This document shows, piece by piece, positions 1 to 10,594 of a stretch of 39,645 nt of DNA. Both the position numbers and the translations under genes were made by a program. The notes under the pieces are model-generated. The model had not been told where the DNA came from, did no database searches, and was given only the letters and a program-made list of their open reading frames with translations. Within the stretch, counting starts at the first letter, position 1; each line of letters starts with the position of its first letter. This stretch comes from Perkinsus olseni (taxonomy: Eukaryota; Perkinsozoa; Perkinsida): contig JABANN010000320.1 of the NCBI GenBank assembly GCA_013115125.1, positions 1 through 39,645 of the forward strand, read 5' to 3'.

Positions 1-431
1 CTGTGGGTGCTCTCGAGTCCCAGTACCCCGGGCCCGGTATCGAACTCAATAATTTCCAGTTGGTGCCCGGCAATTACAAGTACGGTTCGCAGATGCTGGT
101 GGTGGGTCGTCCTGTCGACGCCAGTGGTAACGAGATCAGCGATGCAGCGCCCCCTCCGCCCGTCAGTACCGCGCCGTCCCTTCGTGGTCGCGACGAAGGC
201 ACTATGCAGGAGATCCTCACCACTCTGCAGAACCTGGCCAAGGAAGGCTGGTCGGGCAGGTTGAGTCGACAATACGAAATCATTGTGCTTGTCTTGTTGG
301 CGCTTATTTGTGCATCCCTTCTCATTTGCCTGGGGGTGTGGGTTTGTAGACGACATCGTGCTGTTGATACCACTCCTCTCCCTACTGCTGCGTACGGTGA
401 TGGCAGTGGGACGGCCATACCGATTGAGTAA
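1..431 (+). CDS. LicD/fukutin-like membrane protein, C-terminal part (cut by window start)
   Basis: Open from the left edge to TAA at 429-431. The visible 142 residues match the C-terminal third of the two complete paralogues at 1174-2490 and 3246-4583: a G-x-L-E-S-x-Y/F start, a tract around SQMLVVGRP (paralogues have TSMLVVGQS and GSLLVVGRS), a low-complexity stretch with the shared word SLRG, then one membrane segment (about residues 93-118) and a short basic tail starting CRRH. The nucleotidyltransferase-like domain lies left of the window. It converges on the paralogue at 1174-2490. The family assignment rests on the paralogues, not on the motif itself. Confidence 0.75.
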   Translation, partial: VGALESQYPGPGIELNNFQLVPGNYKYGSQMLVVGRPVDASGNEISDAAPPPPVSTAPSLRGRDEGTMQEILTTLQNLAKEGWSGRLSRQYEIIVLVLLALICASLLICLGVWVCRRHRAVDTTPLPTAAYGDGSGTAIPIE

Positions 432-1173
432 CTGTAGACTATTGTCAATATACTTGCAATGTTTGCAATGCGTTCCTCTCATCCCGAATCTCGGTGATTT
501 CTCATTTCCTCCCTTATTGACTCTTGTTGCGCTGATAGTAGTGAGGCCGAGAAAGAATGGAGAAACGGATCTCGGTAGATAGAAGTCCCCTATAGCCGAC
601 TAGACAAAGAAGCGGTGTAATGGGATGTGTTTGTCGCAGATGTGTAATTGAGATCCTCGGTGTGTGGCTGCATCATGCAGGCTTGGAAACTATGCAGCGG
701 TTCTAAACACTTGGAATGCATTCTGAGAACTGATTCTGAGAACTAGTTCTGGAATAGGTTTTGCCAAAGTTTACTGAACAGCCCGTTACTATCATTCGGC
801 AAAGAGAGTTTATAGTGTAGTGGTTATTATGGTGGGATGTCATGCGCAACACCCGCGTTCGATTATGAGTAGAAAGTTTCAACAATTTTACATCGAAAAG
901 ACACCCTGGAAAGCTGGCATGTCCCTGCCCGGTGAAATCCATTCTCCGCCGCGGGCCTGTGTTCAACTCCTGTTACTTGCGGTTCTCAATGAGAAATTCT
1001 CCTGTTACTGTCCATCCAAGGAGCGGAAGGCGTGTCAGTGTTTTGGGAAGTACGAAGGCTCCCTCAAGTACTACTAATCGAAGACCTGCTATCGCCCTTT
1101 TCCCGGGGTTTCGCTCTCTGGAATGGATTAACGATCGAACACATAACACGACAACACCGATCCAGAGAAACTT
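432..1173. other. intergenic space between convergent LicD-like genes
   Basis: No convincing exon. The only structure I see is a degenerate tRNA-like element (808-875). Short ORFs here are shadows of it or lack any family signature. Both flanking genes end into this interval, so it should hold both 3' UTRs. Confidence 0.5.
808..875 (+). pseudogene. degenerate tRNA-like element (Asp-like)
   Basis: TAGTGTAGTGG fits the pol III A-box consensus and GTTCGATTA is a B-box with one mismatch, at about the right spacing. The middle resembles a tRNA-Asp anticodon loop with GTC, but the anticodon, T and acceptor stems do not pair. It is either a decayed tRNA copy or the head of a tRNA-derived SINE. Confidence 0.35.
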
Positions 1174-2490
1174 CTACTCTCTCTTAATTACATCAACCAG
1201 ATTGAGCAAAGAATTAGCAGAGTCCGTTGGGCTTTCGCCAGTGGATGAGACACCAACTCGACTTCTATTGAAAAAGGAGTACACGACGAAAAAGATCAAC
1301 AGAAAGCAAACCATTCCTATAATCAAGGAGACAGTGTGGGTGTCCACGTTAGATACGGCCGCTACATCAGACGCTTGAGGCCAATTCACAGCAGATATTT
1401 TCACCGCAGTCATAACGTCACGATTGCTAGTGAAGCGGTCTCTGAGAGCCATCACGGACGAGTCGACCTCGGCCAAGACGCTCTGAGGGACTCTCAGATT
1501 CGCTGACGACGGCAAAGCGGTCTCGTTGCTCATCAAAGACTGACCGACCACCAACATGCTGGTCGCAAACTCGTGATTCCTTGGCACCTTTTTGAGATTT
1601 AGCAGCTTCCAAGAGAGCGAACCGAAGTTGGACTCCAGAGCGGCAATGGATCGATTGGGAATCTTCACGTCGCCACCATCTTGCTTGTCCCACTTCATTG
1701 GAAAATAGTCGTCATACAAGGCGCACGAATTGTCCGCCTCACGGCAGACGGTGACGATACCTTCATCATAACCTGGGCACGATGCACACTCTTCACCACC
1801 GGGATAATTCGACTGCAGCAGCTGGAAGACGTCGGCGTGGCACGTGACGTCTTTATAGTCGTGGATAATGCGGAACTCTTGAGCGTCGCACCCAGTCCAT
1901 TCATCAGGACGGAACTCCGAGCCGACACCAAAAACAATACCAGCCACGCGATAATATGAGTCCGTTGGTAGGTTACTCTTGATGAGTGCTGCCATGTTCT
2001 TATGCTGCTCGGTACCATGCTTACTGAAAGCCTGTTCGCAATGGCTCTGCATGATGGTGAGGTCGGCGTCAGCATCCCATGGTATGTGGCCTTTGTCGTG
2101 TCGTTGCCAACCCAATAACGTTCCATGGATAATACTAGCGTCGATGCCCAACATATCCAATGCATGAGTAGTGGCATTGGTAACCTCCGTCAGACATTTT
2201 AAAAAGTCTCCTCTCTTGTCAACTTCCATAAGCTCATCATAGTCCATACAAAGTGTACCATCAATAGTCACCTCCTCCGACGGCCATGATGATAAATCCA
2301 CACCATCTGTTACATTCATCGGGCATAGGAATAGATTCTCCGACGGTGCAGTGGCAACCAGCTCTTCGGCGAGGACCCGAATGAAGGGATGTCTCAGTGA
2401 GATGTGATGACCTTCTGCAGATGGGTCAAGACTCGCCACCACACAGACCAAAACCAACGCCAGGTTGAAAAGTGGGGACGTAAATGCCAT
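1174..2490 (-). CDS. LicD/fukutin-family type I membrane protein
   Basis: Single exon of 438 aa. The N-terminus has a signal peptide (hydrophobic core about residues 7-20). Residues 123-143 carry the family hallmark: G-T-L-L-G-W-x-R, then I-P-W-D-x-D-x-D (Asp139, 141, 143), the acidic metal/nucleotide-binding signature of LicD/FKTN phosphosugar or choline-phosphate transferases. The domain is followed by Cys-rich luminal sequence, one membrane segment near residues 384-406 and a short tail. The layout suggests a secretory-pathway lumen or surface protein that modifies glycans; the substrate is unknown. It is paralogous to 3246-4583 and 1-431, and shares an unusually identical 115-nt tract with 3246-4583. 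The start ATG at 2490 gives a clean signal peptide. Confidence 0.8.
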   Translation of the reverse strand: MAFTSPLFNLALVLVCVVASLDPSAEGHHISLRHPFIRVLAEELVATAPSENLFLCPMNVTDGVDLSSWPSEEVTIDGTLCMDYDELMEVDKRGDFLKCLTEVTNATTHALDMLGIDASIIHGTLLGWQRHDKGHIPWDADADLTIMQSHCEQAFSKHGTEQHKNMAALIKSNLPTDSYYRVAGIVFGVGSEFRPDEWTGCDAQEFRIIHDYKDVTCHADVFQLLQSNYPGGEECASCPGYDEGIVTVCREADNSCALYDDYFPMKWDKQDGGDVKIPNRSIAALESNFGSLSWKLLNLKKVPRNHEFATSMLVVGQSLMSNETALPSSANLRVPQSVLAEVDSSVMALRDRFTSNRDVMTAVKISAVNWPQASDVAAVSNVDTHTVSLIIGMVCFLLIFFVVYSFFNRSRVGVSSTGESPTDSANSLLNLVDVIKRE

Positions 2491-2831
2491 TATTTACAGG
2501 TGGAATGGATAGAGAGGAAGTAACACAGCGTTGGCATTCTCGGCGTTTCCGATGATGAAGCACCTTTTGCTGTGCGGACATTGTGCTCCGCACGACACAG
2601 AACGGATACGATTCTACCACAAGTCAATATAGGTCGGAAACGAACTACTGCCCACTCTGCTTCTCGAGCTAGGAGCCCTATATCTCATTAGTGACGAGAT
2701 TGGTGATGGTGGAGATTTTAAGTTCGGGAGTACTGGGATTCGGCACAGATCGCAGTTTCCGTCGTATCAGGGCAGCAACAAAGCAAGCTGAGCTCTTGAA
2801 GGTGGGAACAACTCAGTCAAAAGTTTAGCGT

Positions 2832-2897
2832 CTTGCAAGGTTCGAATTGATCACCTACTACTCACGAAGTACTCCATCTACTAACAAGCTAGAGCGG
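2832..2897 (-). pseudogene. decayed tRNA-Thr copy
   Basis: On the minus strand this aligns by eye with the tRNA-Thr(CGT) at 2994-3065: the end (CCGCT..TAGCTT), an anticodon region holding TTCGTGA, and a T-arm TTCGAA are recognisable, but the arms carry many mismatches. It lies about 100 nt from the better copy, so it is probably an old local duplicate. Confidence 0.4.
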
Positions 2898-2993
2898 CTG
2901 ACAGCTTGTCTCGTCCCTCAAGTCAGGATTCAGATCACAGTACTGCGACATTGTACTACTATTGTCAGATCATGCAGCCGTTCAAAACCCTTA

Positions 2994-3065
2994 AGCCACT
3001 TGCCAGGATTGAACTGACGACCTTCTGCTTACGAAGCAGACGCTCTACCACTAAGCTAAAGCGGA
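2994..3065 (-). tRNA. tRNA-Thr (CGT), slightly damaged acceptor
   Basis: 72 nt. The anticodon arm TCTGC-TTCGTAA-GCAGA gives anticodon CGT (Thr). The D and T arms are normal. It is almost identical to the copy at 5666-5737, but the 5' acceptor strand is changed, leaving a 1:72 mismatch and one G-T pair. It may be a pseudogene or a weak copy. No CCA is encoded. Confidence 0.7.
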
Positions 3066-3245
3066 CTACGATACACTCCTGTCACAGTTTAAGGACCCGA
3101 ATAACAATAATGCTATAGCCCAAGGTAGAGATCCTACCTTCGCTCTCATGAGACGATACATTCTCCCTGCACTCTTGATAGTCGCATGTTTCCCACCAAG
3201 TGCTCACAAACTCGGAACGCGGCTACGCTGACCTTGAGAAAATTG

Positions 3246-4583
3246 CTACTCGCCTTTGACGACATTAATCAGATTCAGAAAGGAATTCCCCTCATTCGGA
3301 GCCTCGTTGTCGGCAGATGAGACCGCGGTTCGGCTTCTTCTGCAGAAACAGTACCCAAGAAAGAAGAGAAGGAAAGAGACGCCAATCATACTTATCAACA
3401 CAGAAAGAGTATAGGTGTCAAAATTATATGGCGTGGTTACTTCCCGCGAGAGGGGCCAATTCACCGCAACTATCTTCTCGGCAGAAGTGTCCTCCTCAAT
3501 GGTAGGAGCAGAGGCTTCTGGTGTTCCACGAGATAGCTCGACCTCAGATGCGACGCTGTGCGAACCTCTGAGGCTCGACGGACTGGACGGTTCACCAGCG
3601 GTATCGTTAACCATCATTGACCGACCAACCACCAATAAGCTACCATCGAATTCATAATTCATCGGCACTTCCCTTAGGTTGAGTAAAGACCAGGGAAGAG
3701 AACCAAAGTAGGACTTCAGCGCTACATCGACCCGATGGGGAATCTTCACATCGCCACCATCCTGCTCGTCCCACCTCATGGGGAAATAATCGTCGTAGAG
3801 ACCGCACGTATCATCAACATCACGACAGACGGTAACGAGGTCTTCGTCATAACCTGGACACGATGCACAGTCTTCACCACCGGGCTCATCGGATTGGAGT
3901 GTCTGGAAGACGTCGGCGTGGCAGCTGACGTCTTTGTAGTCGTGGATGATACGAAACTCTCGATTTTCACACCCAGTCCATTCATCAGGATCCAACTCGG
4001 AGCCGTCACCGTATATAATGCCAGCCACACGATAGTAAGAGTCGGTGGGTAGGTGGTCCTTGAGGAGAGCTGCCATGTTTTTATGCTGCTGAGTGGCATG
4101 CTCATTGAAAGCCCGTCGACAATGGCTCAGCATGATGGTGAGGTCGGCGTCAACATCCCACGGTATGTGGTTTTTATCGTGCCGTTGCCAACCCAATAAC
4201 GTACCGTCTATAATACTAGCGTCGATGCCCAACTTATCCAATGCATGAGTAGTGGCATTAGTAACCTCCGTCAGACATTTTAAAAAGTCTCCTCTCTTGT
4301 CAACTTCCATAAGCTCATCATAGTCCATACAAAGTGTACCATCAATAGTCACCTCCTCCGACGGCCATGATGATAGATCAACATCATCTGTTACATTCAT
4401 CGGGCATAAGAATAGATTCTCCGACGGGGCAGTGGCGACCAGCTCTTCGGCGGAGACCCGGATGAAAGGATGCTTCGGCAAAGGGCCAGCCGAAGGCCTT
4501 TCTGTTGATGGTCCGCCATTAGCAGCTTCGCACGGAAGGAGCAACCCCAGGATGAGAAGACAGTGCGGGAATGTCGGAGGCAT
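3246..4583 (-). CDS. LicD/fukutin-family type I membrane protein, paralogue
   Basis: Single exon, same plan as 1174-2490: signal peptide, G-T-L-L-G-W-x-R and I-P-W-D-x-D-x-D hallmark, Cys-rich domain, one membrane segment and a basic tail starting CRRS. An upstream in-frame ATG at 4604 would add seven residues. I prefer 4583 because the sequence just before it reads as a 3' splice acceptor (pyrimidine-rich, ending TTTAG, then C-ATG), suiting leader trans-splicing, and because the signal peptide then starts cleanly. Function is as for the paralogue: probable luminal phosphosugar transferase, substrate unknown. Confidence 0.8.
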   Translation of the reverse strand: MPPTFPHCLLILGLLLPCEAANGGPSTERPSAGPLPKHPFIRVSAEELVATAPSENLFLCPMNVTDDVDLSSWPSEEVTIDGTLCMDYDELMEVDKRGDFLKCLTEVTNATTHALDKLGIDASIIDGTLLGWQRHDKNHIPWDVDADLTIMLSHCRRAFNEHATQQHKNMAALLKDHLPTDSYYRVAGIIYGDGSELDPDEWTGCENREFRIIHDYKDVSCHADVFQTLQSDEPGGEDCASCPGYDEDLVTVCRDVDDTCGLYDDYFPMRWDEQDGGDVKIPHRVDVALKSYFGSLPWSLLNLREVPMNYEFDGSLLVVGRSMMVNDTAGEPSSPSSLRGSHSVASEVELSRGTPEASAPTIEEDTSAEKIVAVNWPLSREVTTPYNFDTYTLSVLISMIGVSFLLFFLGYCFCRRSRTAVSSADNEAPNEGNSFLNLINVVKGE

Positions 4584-4751
4584 GCTAAATATGAAAGAAG
4601 GCAACTTACCACGCAGCTAGCTTCGGACAAGGCCGGCGCGTTCCACCTTGAAGCACCTCCACCATGGCGCGCGGCATCGGACTGGTAGCCGCACAGAACT
4701 TCGGAGACATTGGCCCCCTTGGGTGAAGCAGCACAATGCCAACAATCTCGA

Positions 4752-7700
4752 CTAATCTTTGGAAGAGCTCTGTCGCCGGATGGCCCATTGGACCATGCTT
4801 TCTAGCAATGAGTCGCTCGAGCCCCTTGCGACCTGTGGACAAGGAAACGGCAGCGCACAGCCACTGCAGCAACAATGATCTCCCACTGTGGGTTCCTCGA
4901 GCTGGACTTCTTCTTGTTGTGATAGTAGACGCTCGGCCAAGAAGCGCAAATACTCTTGTTTCTCCTGCGGGGACTGCTTCTCGAGCTGAGATCGCGCTGG
5001 GGCCGCTGGGGCATCCACTTCGCTTGAAATGCTGCCATGCTTCGTTCTCTGCTATGAGAATGGACCAGAGTGCACCAAGGCAAGAGCTCCTCACCAGCTT
5101 CTCAACCACCTCGCAGCCACCTTCATTCTCAGACTGGTTACCGAGCAGGTCAGCGAGGGTGCGCTGCGAAAATGAAAAGATCTTCGCCATGCTGGCGGTG
5201 AGATCGGAGAGAGCGCTATTGCAAGCTTTCCAGAGCCTCGCAAATCGCCGAGGTTGTTAGCTGCCTCACCGGCTCCCGTTCTTCCTGCTTCGATTTTGAA
5301 GGCTGATACATAAAGGGTGTCTTCTGGCGGTGAATGCCATCGGGAATGAGCGCCCGTTCACCGTCCTCAACAGCTGGCTCCTGTGGTGGATGTTGCCAGT
5401 TACCATCCTCGACAAGAGCCGTCCTATACTCTATCAGAGCTTTCTCGACAGCCTGAGACAGGAGGTAGCGTCGCTGCTCTCGGAGTGAGTAAGGGCAAGA
5501 CTACTCTCGGGAAGGTTACTCACATCCGCTCTGTCCCAGGAGGTGATGGTCGTATTGTTGGGCGACTTGGTGGATTGTGCTTCTCGACGAGTGTCCGTAT
5601 TGAGCTACGACCACAGGAGGGAGTATCGGTGGATGGCCCCAAGTGCAGACAAGACACGACATATTAGCCACTTGCCAGGATTGAACTGACGACCTTCTGC
5701 TTACGAAGCAGACGCTCTACCACTAAGCTAAAGTGGCTTGTGCCAACGGACAGCGTGAACCCGGATCACGGTACGATAGCATCACTCACAACACCGAGAG
5801 AGCAGACTTGTTGGTTGAGTGATCGCGAGACGGCTACGAAGCAAGAACCTTACGAAGGCCTCCGCCTCGCTGTTCGTGAACTCGAAGAACGCTGCGGCAA
5901 AATCATCCTCCCATTTCCCGCCTTCAGCTAAGCGAGAAGCGCATAGGGTTCGACGAGGCGGTTTCCCATTCGGGTCACTTCCTAATACGTTGCACCGTAT
6001 GTTGTGCGTTAATTGAAACAAGTCTCGGAGGGTAAGACGACGGCAACACTGAGCAGGAAGAGCGTTTTCTGATGAAATAAAAGGAAAAAGAACCCAACTG
6101 AATCATCTCCATCCCCTTCTCTCGGTGAAAACAGAAAATCTTTGAAGTGGTCTGGTAGGCCATGCACGCAGCGCCTGAACCCGCCGTCATCTCAGCGGCA
6201 TCCGGCCTTGCCCACTCCGTGCGCTCCTTGGCAACCCCGCTCGCGAGATGGCGGATAAACTTGACAGCGGCTATTACGATGGCGCACTTGCCTCCTCCGA
6301 CTGTCTTTACGATGCACTGAGAAGAAATGTCTCGTCGTAGATGCTGATAGAAGAGCAGTCGTTCACCAGAATCAGACTGATGAGCAGCTCCTCGAGAAGG
6401 TAGTGCTCGTGGACGAGTTCATGGCCTACCGGCGAGCAAGGAAGTGTCGGCGGGAACGCGAGAGGAAGCAACCGCTCACCTGCATCGTCATCGGAGTCGA
6501 TAATACAGCACGCCACGGACCATCGGAGGGCCGTGAGGTTGTCTCCGGAAGCGGCCGAGAAGTCATCCTGGTTAAAGTGCATGCTCGAGAATTCTCATAC
6601 CACTCCTTTCGTTACTCGTCGTGACCCCAATACATCTCCCAGTTCTCTCTTCCCATAGCGTTCGACCAACTCGCTCGGATCGATCATCTGAGAGCCGCAC
6701 GAAGATTCGATAGTCCAACCTCTATGCTGCGAGAATCTCATCGCTGATGGCCACTCAGGTCGGACCCCTTCCTGCAGAAGCTCCTCCGGGTCCGATACCG
6801 AACTAGTAGCAGCGAGTATGGCGGAAGCCTGAGACAACGGGCGCCTCGACGACGTTAGCTCATTCTCTTCTCCCAACTTTCCCGTACCACTCCGCCCGAG
6901 TTAGGTTGGGAGCCTATGACTGCCGCACAATAACGCTTACCGTAGACCACCCCGAGGCGAGTGTGGAAGTTCGCATCCAGCGCTCGCTCACCTCTTCACT
7001 AGCCTTTGCATCGGCCTCATGGTGGTGATGCACGAACCTTGACAAACGGCCGTGAACAGGGGACTCCCATACTCCGTCTCAGAAGTGGCCAATGTGGCAC
7101 AGCCCGACTTCTGTGATGAAGCTAAGTGAGCATCCCACATTCCCTATTGTCCTCTACCGGCCGTCGCCTGCATAACGATGAGTTTCCACAGTAGCCGAAA
7201 GGAGAAAGCATGCTCGAAAATGCGACGGGCGGTGAGGCGTGCAAGGAGGGTCGAATGAGACGACCCTCCCCCTCCAAGGCCGACAAGCTTCCCGCTCACA
7301 TTCGTAGCAAGACCGAATTGAGATCGTCCAGACGAGCTAGGACGAGTTCTTGTCTCGACGCCAACCCGCCCGTCCACTGTGGGTGCTCGGTGAGGGCCTT
7401 CTTAACGACGTCGGCGTCCTGCCAGGGGAGCCCATCAGATGACGGTCAACTACTAACGAGCAGCTACGGGATTTCAACGCCTTTTGAGGAGCATCGAAAG
7501 CCAGAGTTATCGTGGCCTACTCTCTCGGCCGCTATTTTTAGTATGTCCCGAGCCAAGACGCCGCTGCGGAAGCAAATGGTCTCGTGAAGAAGGGCTGTCG
7601 TTCGAGGGAGGAAGACAGTGGCAAAAATAGGGAGATGTCGTTCAAGTACGATGGGAAGTATCTAAGGTTGACTCATGCAAGATACAGACCAATCGATCAG

Positions 7701-8741
7701 GCTGAAGCTTCGAGCGAGTTTGGTCTTAAAAAGATTCCTCCCATGGCCGCAGCACGAAGGTTCACAGCCTTACCAGTATGAAGGTTGATAGCAGCTCCCT
7801 CAAGGCGAGAATGCACCCCTCAATATTTTCGACTGGACGATCAATACACATGTCCCAACACCCCTTCAAGGCCTCAATCGTCAGCAGCCTCTCAGAGTTC
7901 TCTAAAAATACCGGAAGCAACAGTCGAGGCTCGCCGAGAACGCACCCCGCCCCATCATGGACTCTGCCGCGAAAAGCAGGCGAACGAGTAGCATCGCCTT
8001 TAGGATGAGGTCGTCTGAACAGCGGAGCGGAGTTTTCGGCAAATTGGTCGAAAGAATACTCACAAGGGCTCCGATCGGTCGTGTCGGACACAGCCCTGTG
8101 GCAAGCTGCGACGAAGATGATGAAGAGACGAGTCAGGATGGTCGGAAGCTCCGTCGTGGATGGGCCGCTCGGAAGAAGAAGTAGAGGGGTGTATCTGACG
8201 ATGAGCTACGAGTTGGGGATGGAGCGGTATGGGATTACACGGGACCGCCAACTTCGCACATCCGAACGAGGAGGTCAACGATCTTGGTTTGAACTGGGAG
8301 GAGTGTGGTTCCGAGAGCACCACCTAAGGAGCTTTCTGTGACGGACTAGCTTCAACCTTGGATTCCTACTCAGGAACGTCGTAACTTCAGAAAGTTCATC
8401 AACCCCGTCTATAGGGAAGAGCAACCTCGAGAGGCAAACTGGTAGGGCCGTCTCGAAAAAGGTTTCTGAATGGATGGGCATCCACGCTACGCACAGCAAA
8501 GATTACTTATTATGAATCTTTCGTGAAATGCCAGCATCGACCTCAAGATATCGAGCGCGACTTCGACCTAGAATAGTGAGAACAGAGAGAAACAGTGTGA
8601 GTGCTCACTTGCCTCGCCGAAGCCTTTGGCGGAGCTGAGGACCTCAGCGCTGCAGCAGCCACTAAGCTGGAGGTAGTACACAACGCGCTGGACGAGTATC
8701 TTTGTTACACCTTCACCGAAGAGTAAGGTCCAACCTCCCAT
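4752..8741 (-). CDS. large multi-exon alpha-helical repeat protein (HEAT-like), unrecognised
   Basis: Exons on the minus strand join in phase: 8408-8370, 8335-8239, 8194-8064, 8014-7946, 7901-7774, 7580-7521, 7418-7300; then 6567-6480, 6425-6367, 6316-about 6140; then 5927-5854, 5452-about 5270, and exons in 5190-4752 whose joins I could not settle. Introns are mostly 34-54 nt. The product is a string of amphipathic helices rich in Leu, Ala, Glu and Arg (for example PVQTKIVDLLVRMCEVG and SLIL before CIVKTVGGGKCA), as in HEAT/ARM scaffold or transport-receptor proteins, but no family signature is visible. The first exon may start with ATG at 8741, just after an acceptor ending CTTTTCAG. It hosts a tRNA-Thr gene in the intron 5453-5853. 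It could be two genes, because the joins at 7300-6567 and 6140-5927 are not proven. Confidence 0.6.
5666..5737 (-). tRNA. tRNA-Thr (CGT) inside an intron
   Basis: 72 nt with a perfect acceptor GCCACTT/AAGTGGC, anticodon arm TCTGC-TTCGTAA-GCAGA (anticodon CGT) and a normal T-arm. It lies in the 401-nt intron between exons 5927-5854 and 5452-5270 of the helical-repeat gene, on the same strand. It is the intact sister of the copy at 2994-3065. Confidence 0.9.
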
Positions 8742-9336
8742 CTGAAAAGATATTTTTCGATGGAGCATGAGCAGTAAGATGATAGCCAGTAAGAACAGTC
8801 CGAAAAAATGAGAAAAAATTCAGTAAGACAGTCAAAAAAATTGCCCGCAGCTGATCTCATACATCTGATTTGATCGGATATGGGGAGCCAGACTTCCTAG
8901 ATCACAAATTTGAAGGGTCTTGAAGGTGCTAGTTTAGCTGCGATTGTGTGGGCACACAATACACCTGTCGCCTAGCGCTGGTAGTATTTGTTCCTGTTGT
9001 ATTCATAAAAGATCAGGCTCTTATCAGTGTCACTCTTGTCGAGTTCGGGTGATAACATTAGCAGAAAAGCTCAACAGGCGAAAAATTGTTTTTAGATTTG
9101 TTTCTACGCCCACATTAGTTTCATAATTTCTGGACTTTCTCTACTGTTGGGCCACGACGAGCGGCAGCACGGCCCTCGACCGTCGGCTTCACGCTAGCTT
9201 GTCCGAGATTTAAAGAAATCGGGCAACAGATTTTGCCATAGGTGAACTTCCCCTTCCGATTTCAAAAATCATTCTGAGGTGAGTTTATCAAAGATATTAC
9301 AAAAATTTTCTGAAGTATCTTCTCTGGGAAAATTAC

Positions 9337-10083
9337 TTTTTCGTTGATTATTCTCTCTTCTGATTCCCCCCGGCTCCAAGCGGTGAATCTTAGGTTGAAC
9401 CCCGATCGATAAAAAACACGGCGTGCCGTAGTACGGGAAAACTACTAGAATTTAGAAAAATTCAGCAAATCTATAATTCGCCCGATATTGGAGGTAGCTT
9501 CCTCACCATATCAGAATATGAATTTTGTAACTAGCGTGAGAAGGACGAGCAGAAGATACCTCTCGAGCCTTTTCGTGAAACCGCTGTAGCATCGCCTCGA
9601 GCACCAGCATACAGTTGCCAATGCGGGACAGTAGTTTTTCTGAAAAGTTCATCTGACTCGAATTCGATACTCGTCCGCGACGGGTACCGGTATGATCGGC
9701 GTATCTTTGTCGTTCCCCATCAACTGTGTTTATCCAAGCGTGGAGGGATGTGACCTGCTGGGGAGGAATCTTTGCGGTGAGTGAAAGTATCCAAGGTCGC
9801 TCACTGCTTCTCGTGAATTTCGCGTCGTCGAGGGTTGGAAGAGAGCTCCAGGCGGAAATATATCGCGGTAACTGATCAGTAACATCTCCAGGTTGATTCA
9901 TGGAAGATATGCAAAAAAAGGATATCTTAGGTTGAAGCATGCACCGAATACGCGGAGGTCAGCTCGGGAACTGGCTGAGGAAAGATACCCCTGAGTTCCG
10001 TCCCATGACGAAGCAAAGGCCTCCGAGCCCTCTAAAGATCTTAATCTCTCTGCCTTGGCCTCGAGTGAAAAGATCTCACCCAT
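9337..10083 (-). CDS. unrecognised multi-exon protein, 3' end unresolved
   Basis: Exons 10083-9952 (44 codons from ATG), 9925-9560 (122 codons), 9530-9507 and 9388-9337. All joins keep phase, but two introns would be only 26 nt (9926-9951) and 29 nt (9531-9559). The protein starts MGEIFSLEAKAERLRSLEG and looks soluble and helical, with a heptad-like stretch in the second exon. I recognise no family. Two of its introns end in antisense motif M, which supplies CAACCTAAG as the 3' splice site. The exon chain stops being convincing below 9337; 8770-9337 is AT-rich with no clear exon. Confidence 0.45.
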
Positions 10084-10594
10084 CAAGCAAGCTCGTCACT
10101 TCCCTATGCTCATCATCACCGCCGGCATCTGATATTCCCGAGGGGCTCATCATTACAAGGGGCTTAACCGCGTGGAGACTGATTGAGAACACAGCACCCA
10201 AGGTTTGCCATCATCTGCGCATCATCAACGATTCAGCTAAGCCTCTCATCCGAGCAAGATGGGTTCGGCGATATTAACATGATGCAGGTGAGGAGACCGT
10301 GAGAAGAAATTGAAAACACAACACCCGGGTTTTGCCGTCTCGAGTCCATTCTCAACGATTCACCGGAGCAAGATAGGGTCAGCGATATCGACACTACAGT
10401 CGTTCCAAAAATCCCTCACCGCGAACACTTTCAACGACTCCCACAAACCAGGGTACCCTATTATATTTACAGTCAAAGCGATTCGATAAACCAACTCTGC
10501 GATCCCGTGCTCGTTCCACCTCTAACCAGTGACACTACTTCAATTCAACCATCAACGCTTTCTTAAATCGTACAAAATATATAATCATCAATGG

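Noticed and set aside
703-966. An 87-codon minus-strand frame
   Set aside because: The Asn-Arg-Thr-Arg-Val type string is the usual antisense translation of a tRNA-like element, which is present here at 808-875.
9787-9799. Treating this motif-M copy as proof of an intron
   Set aside because: Removing the GTGAGC-to-AG interval around it breaks a long natural reading frame, so here the motif seems to be exonic or a chance match.
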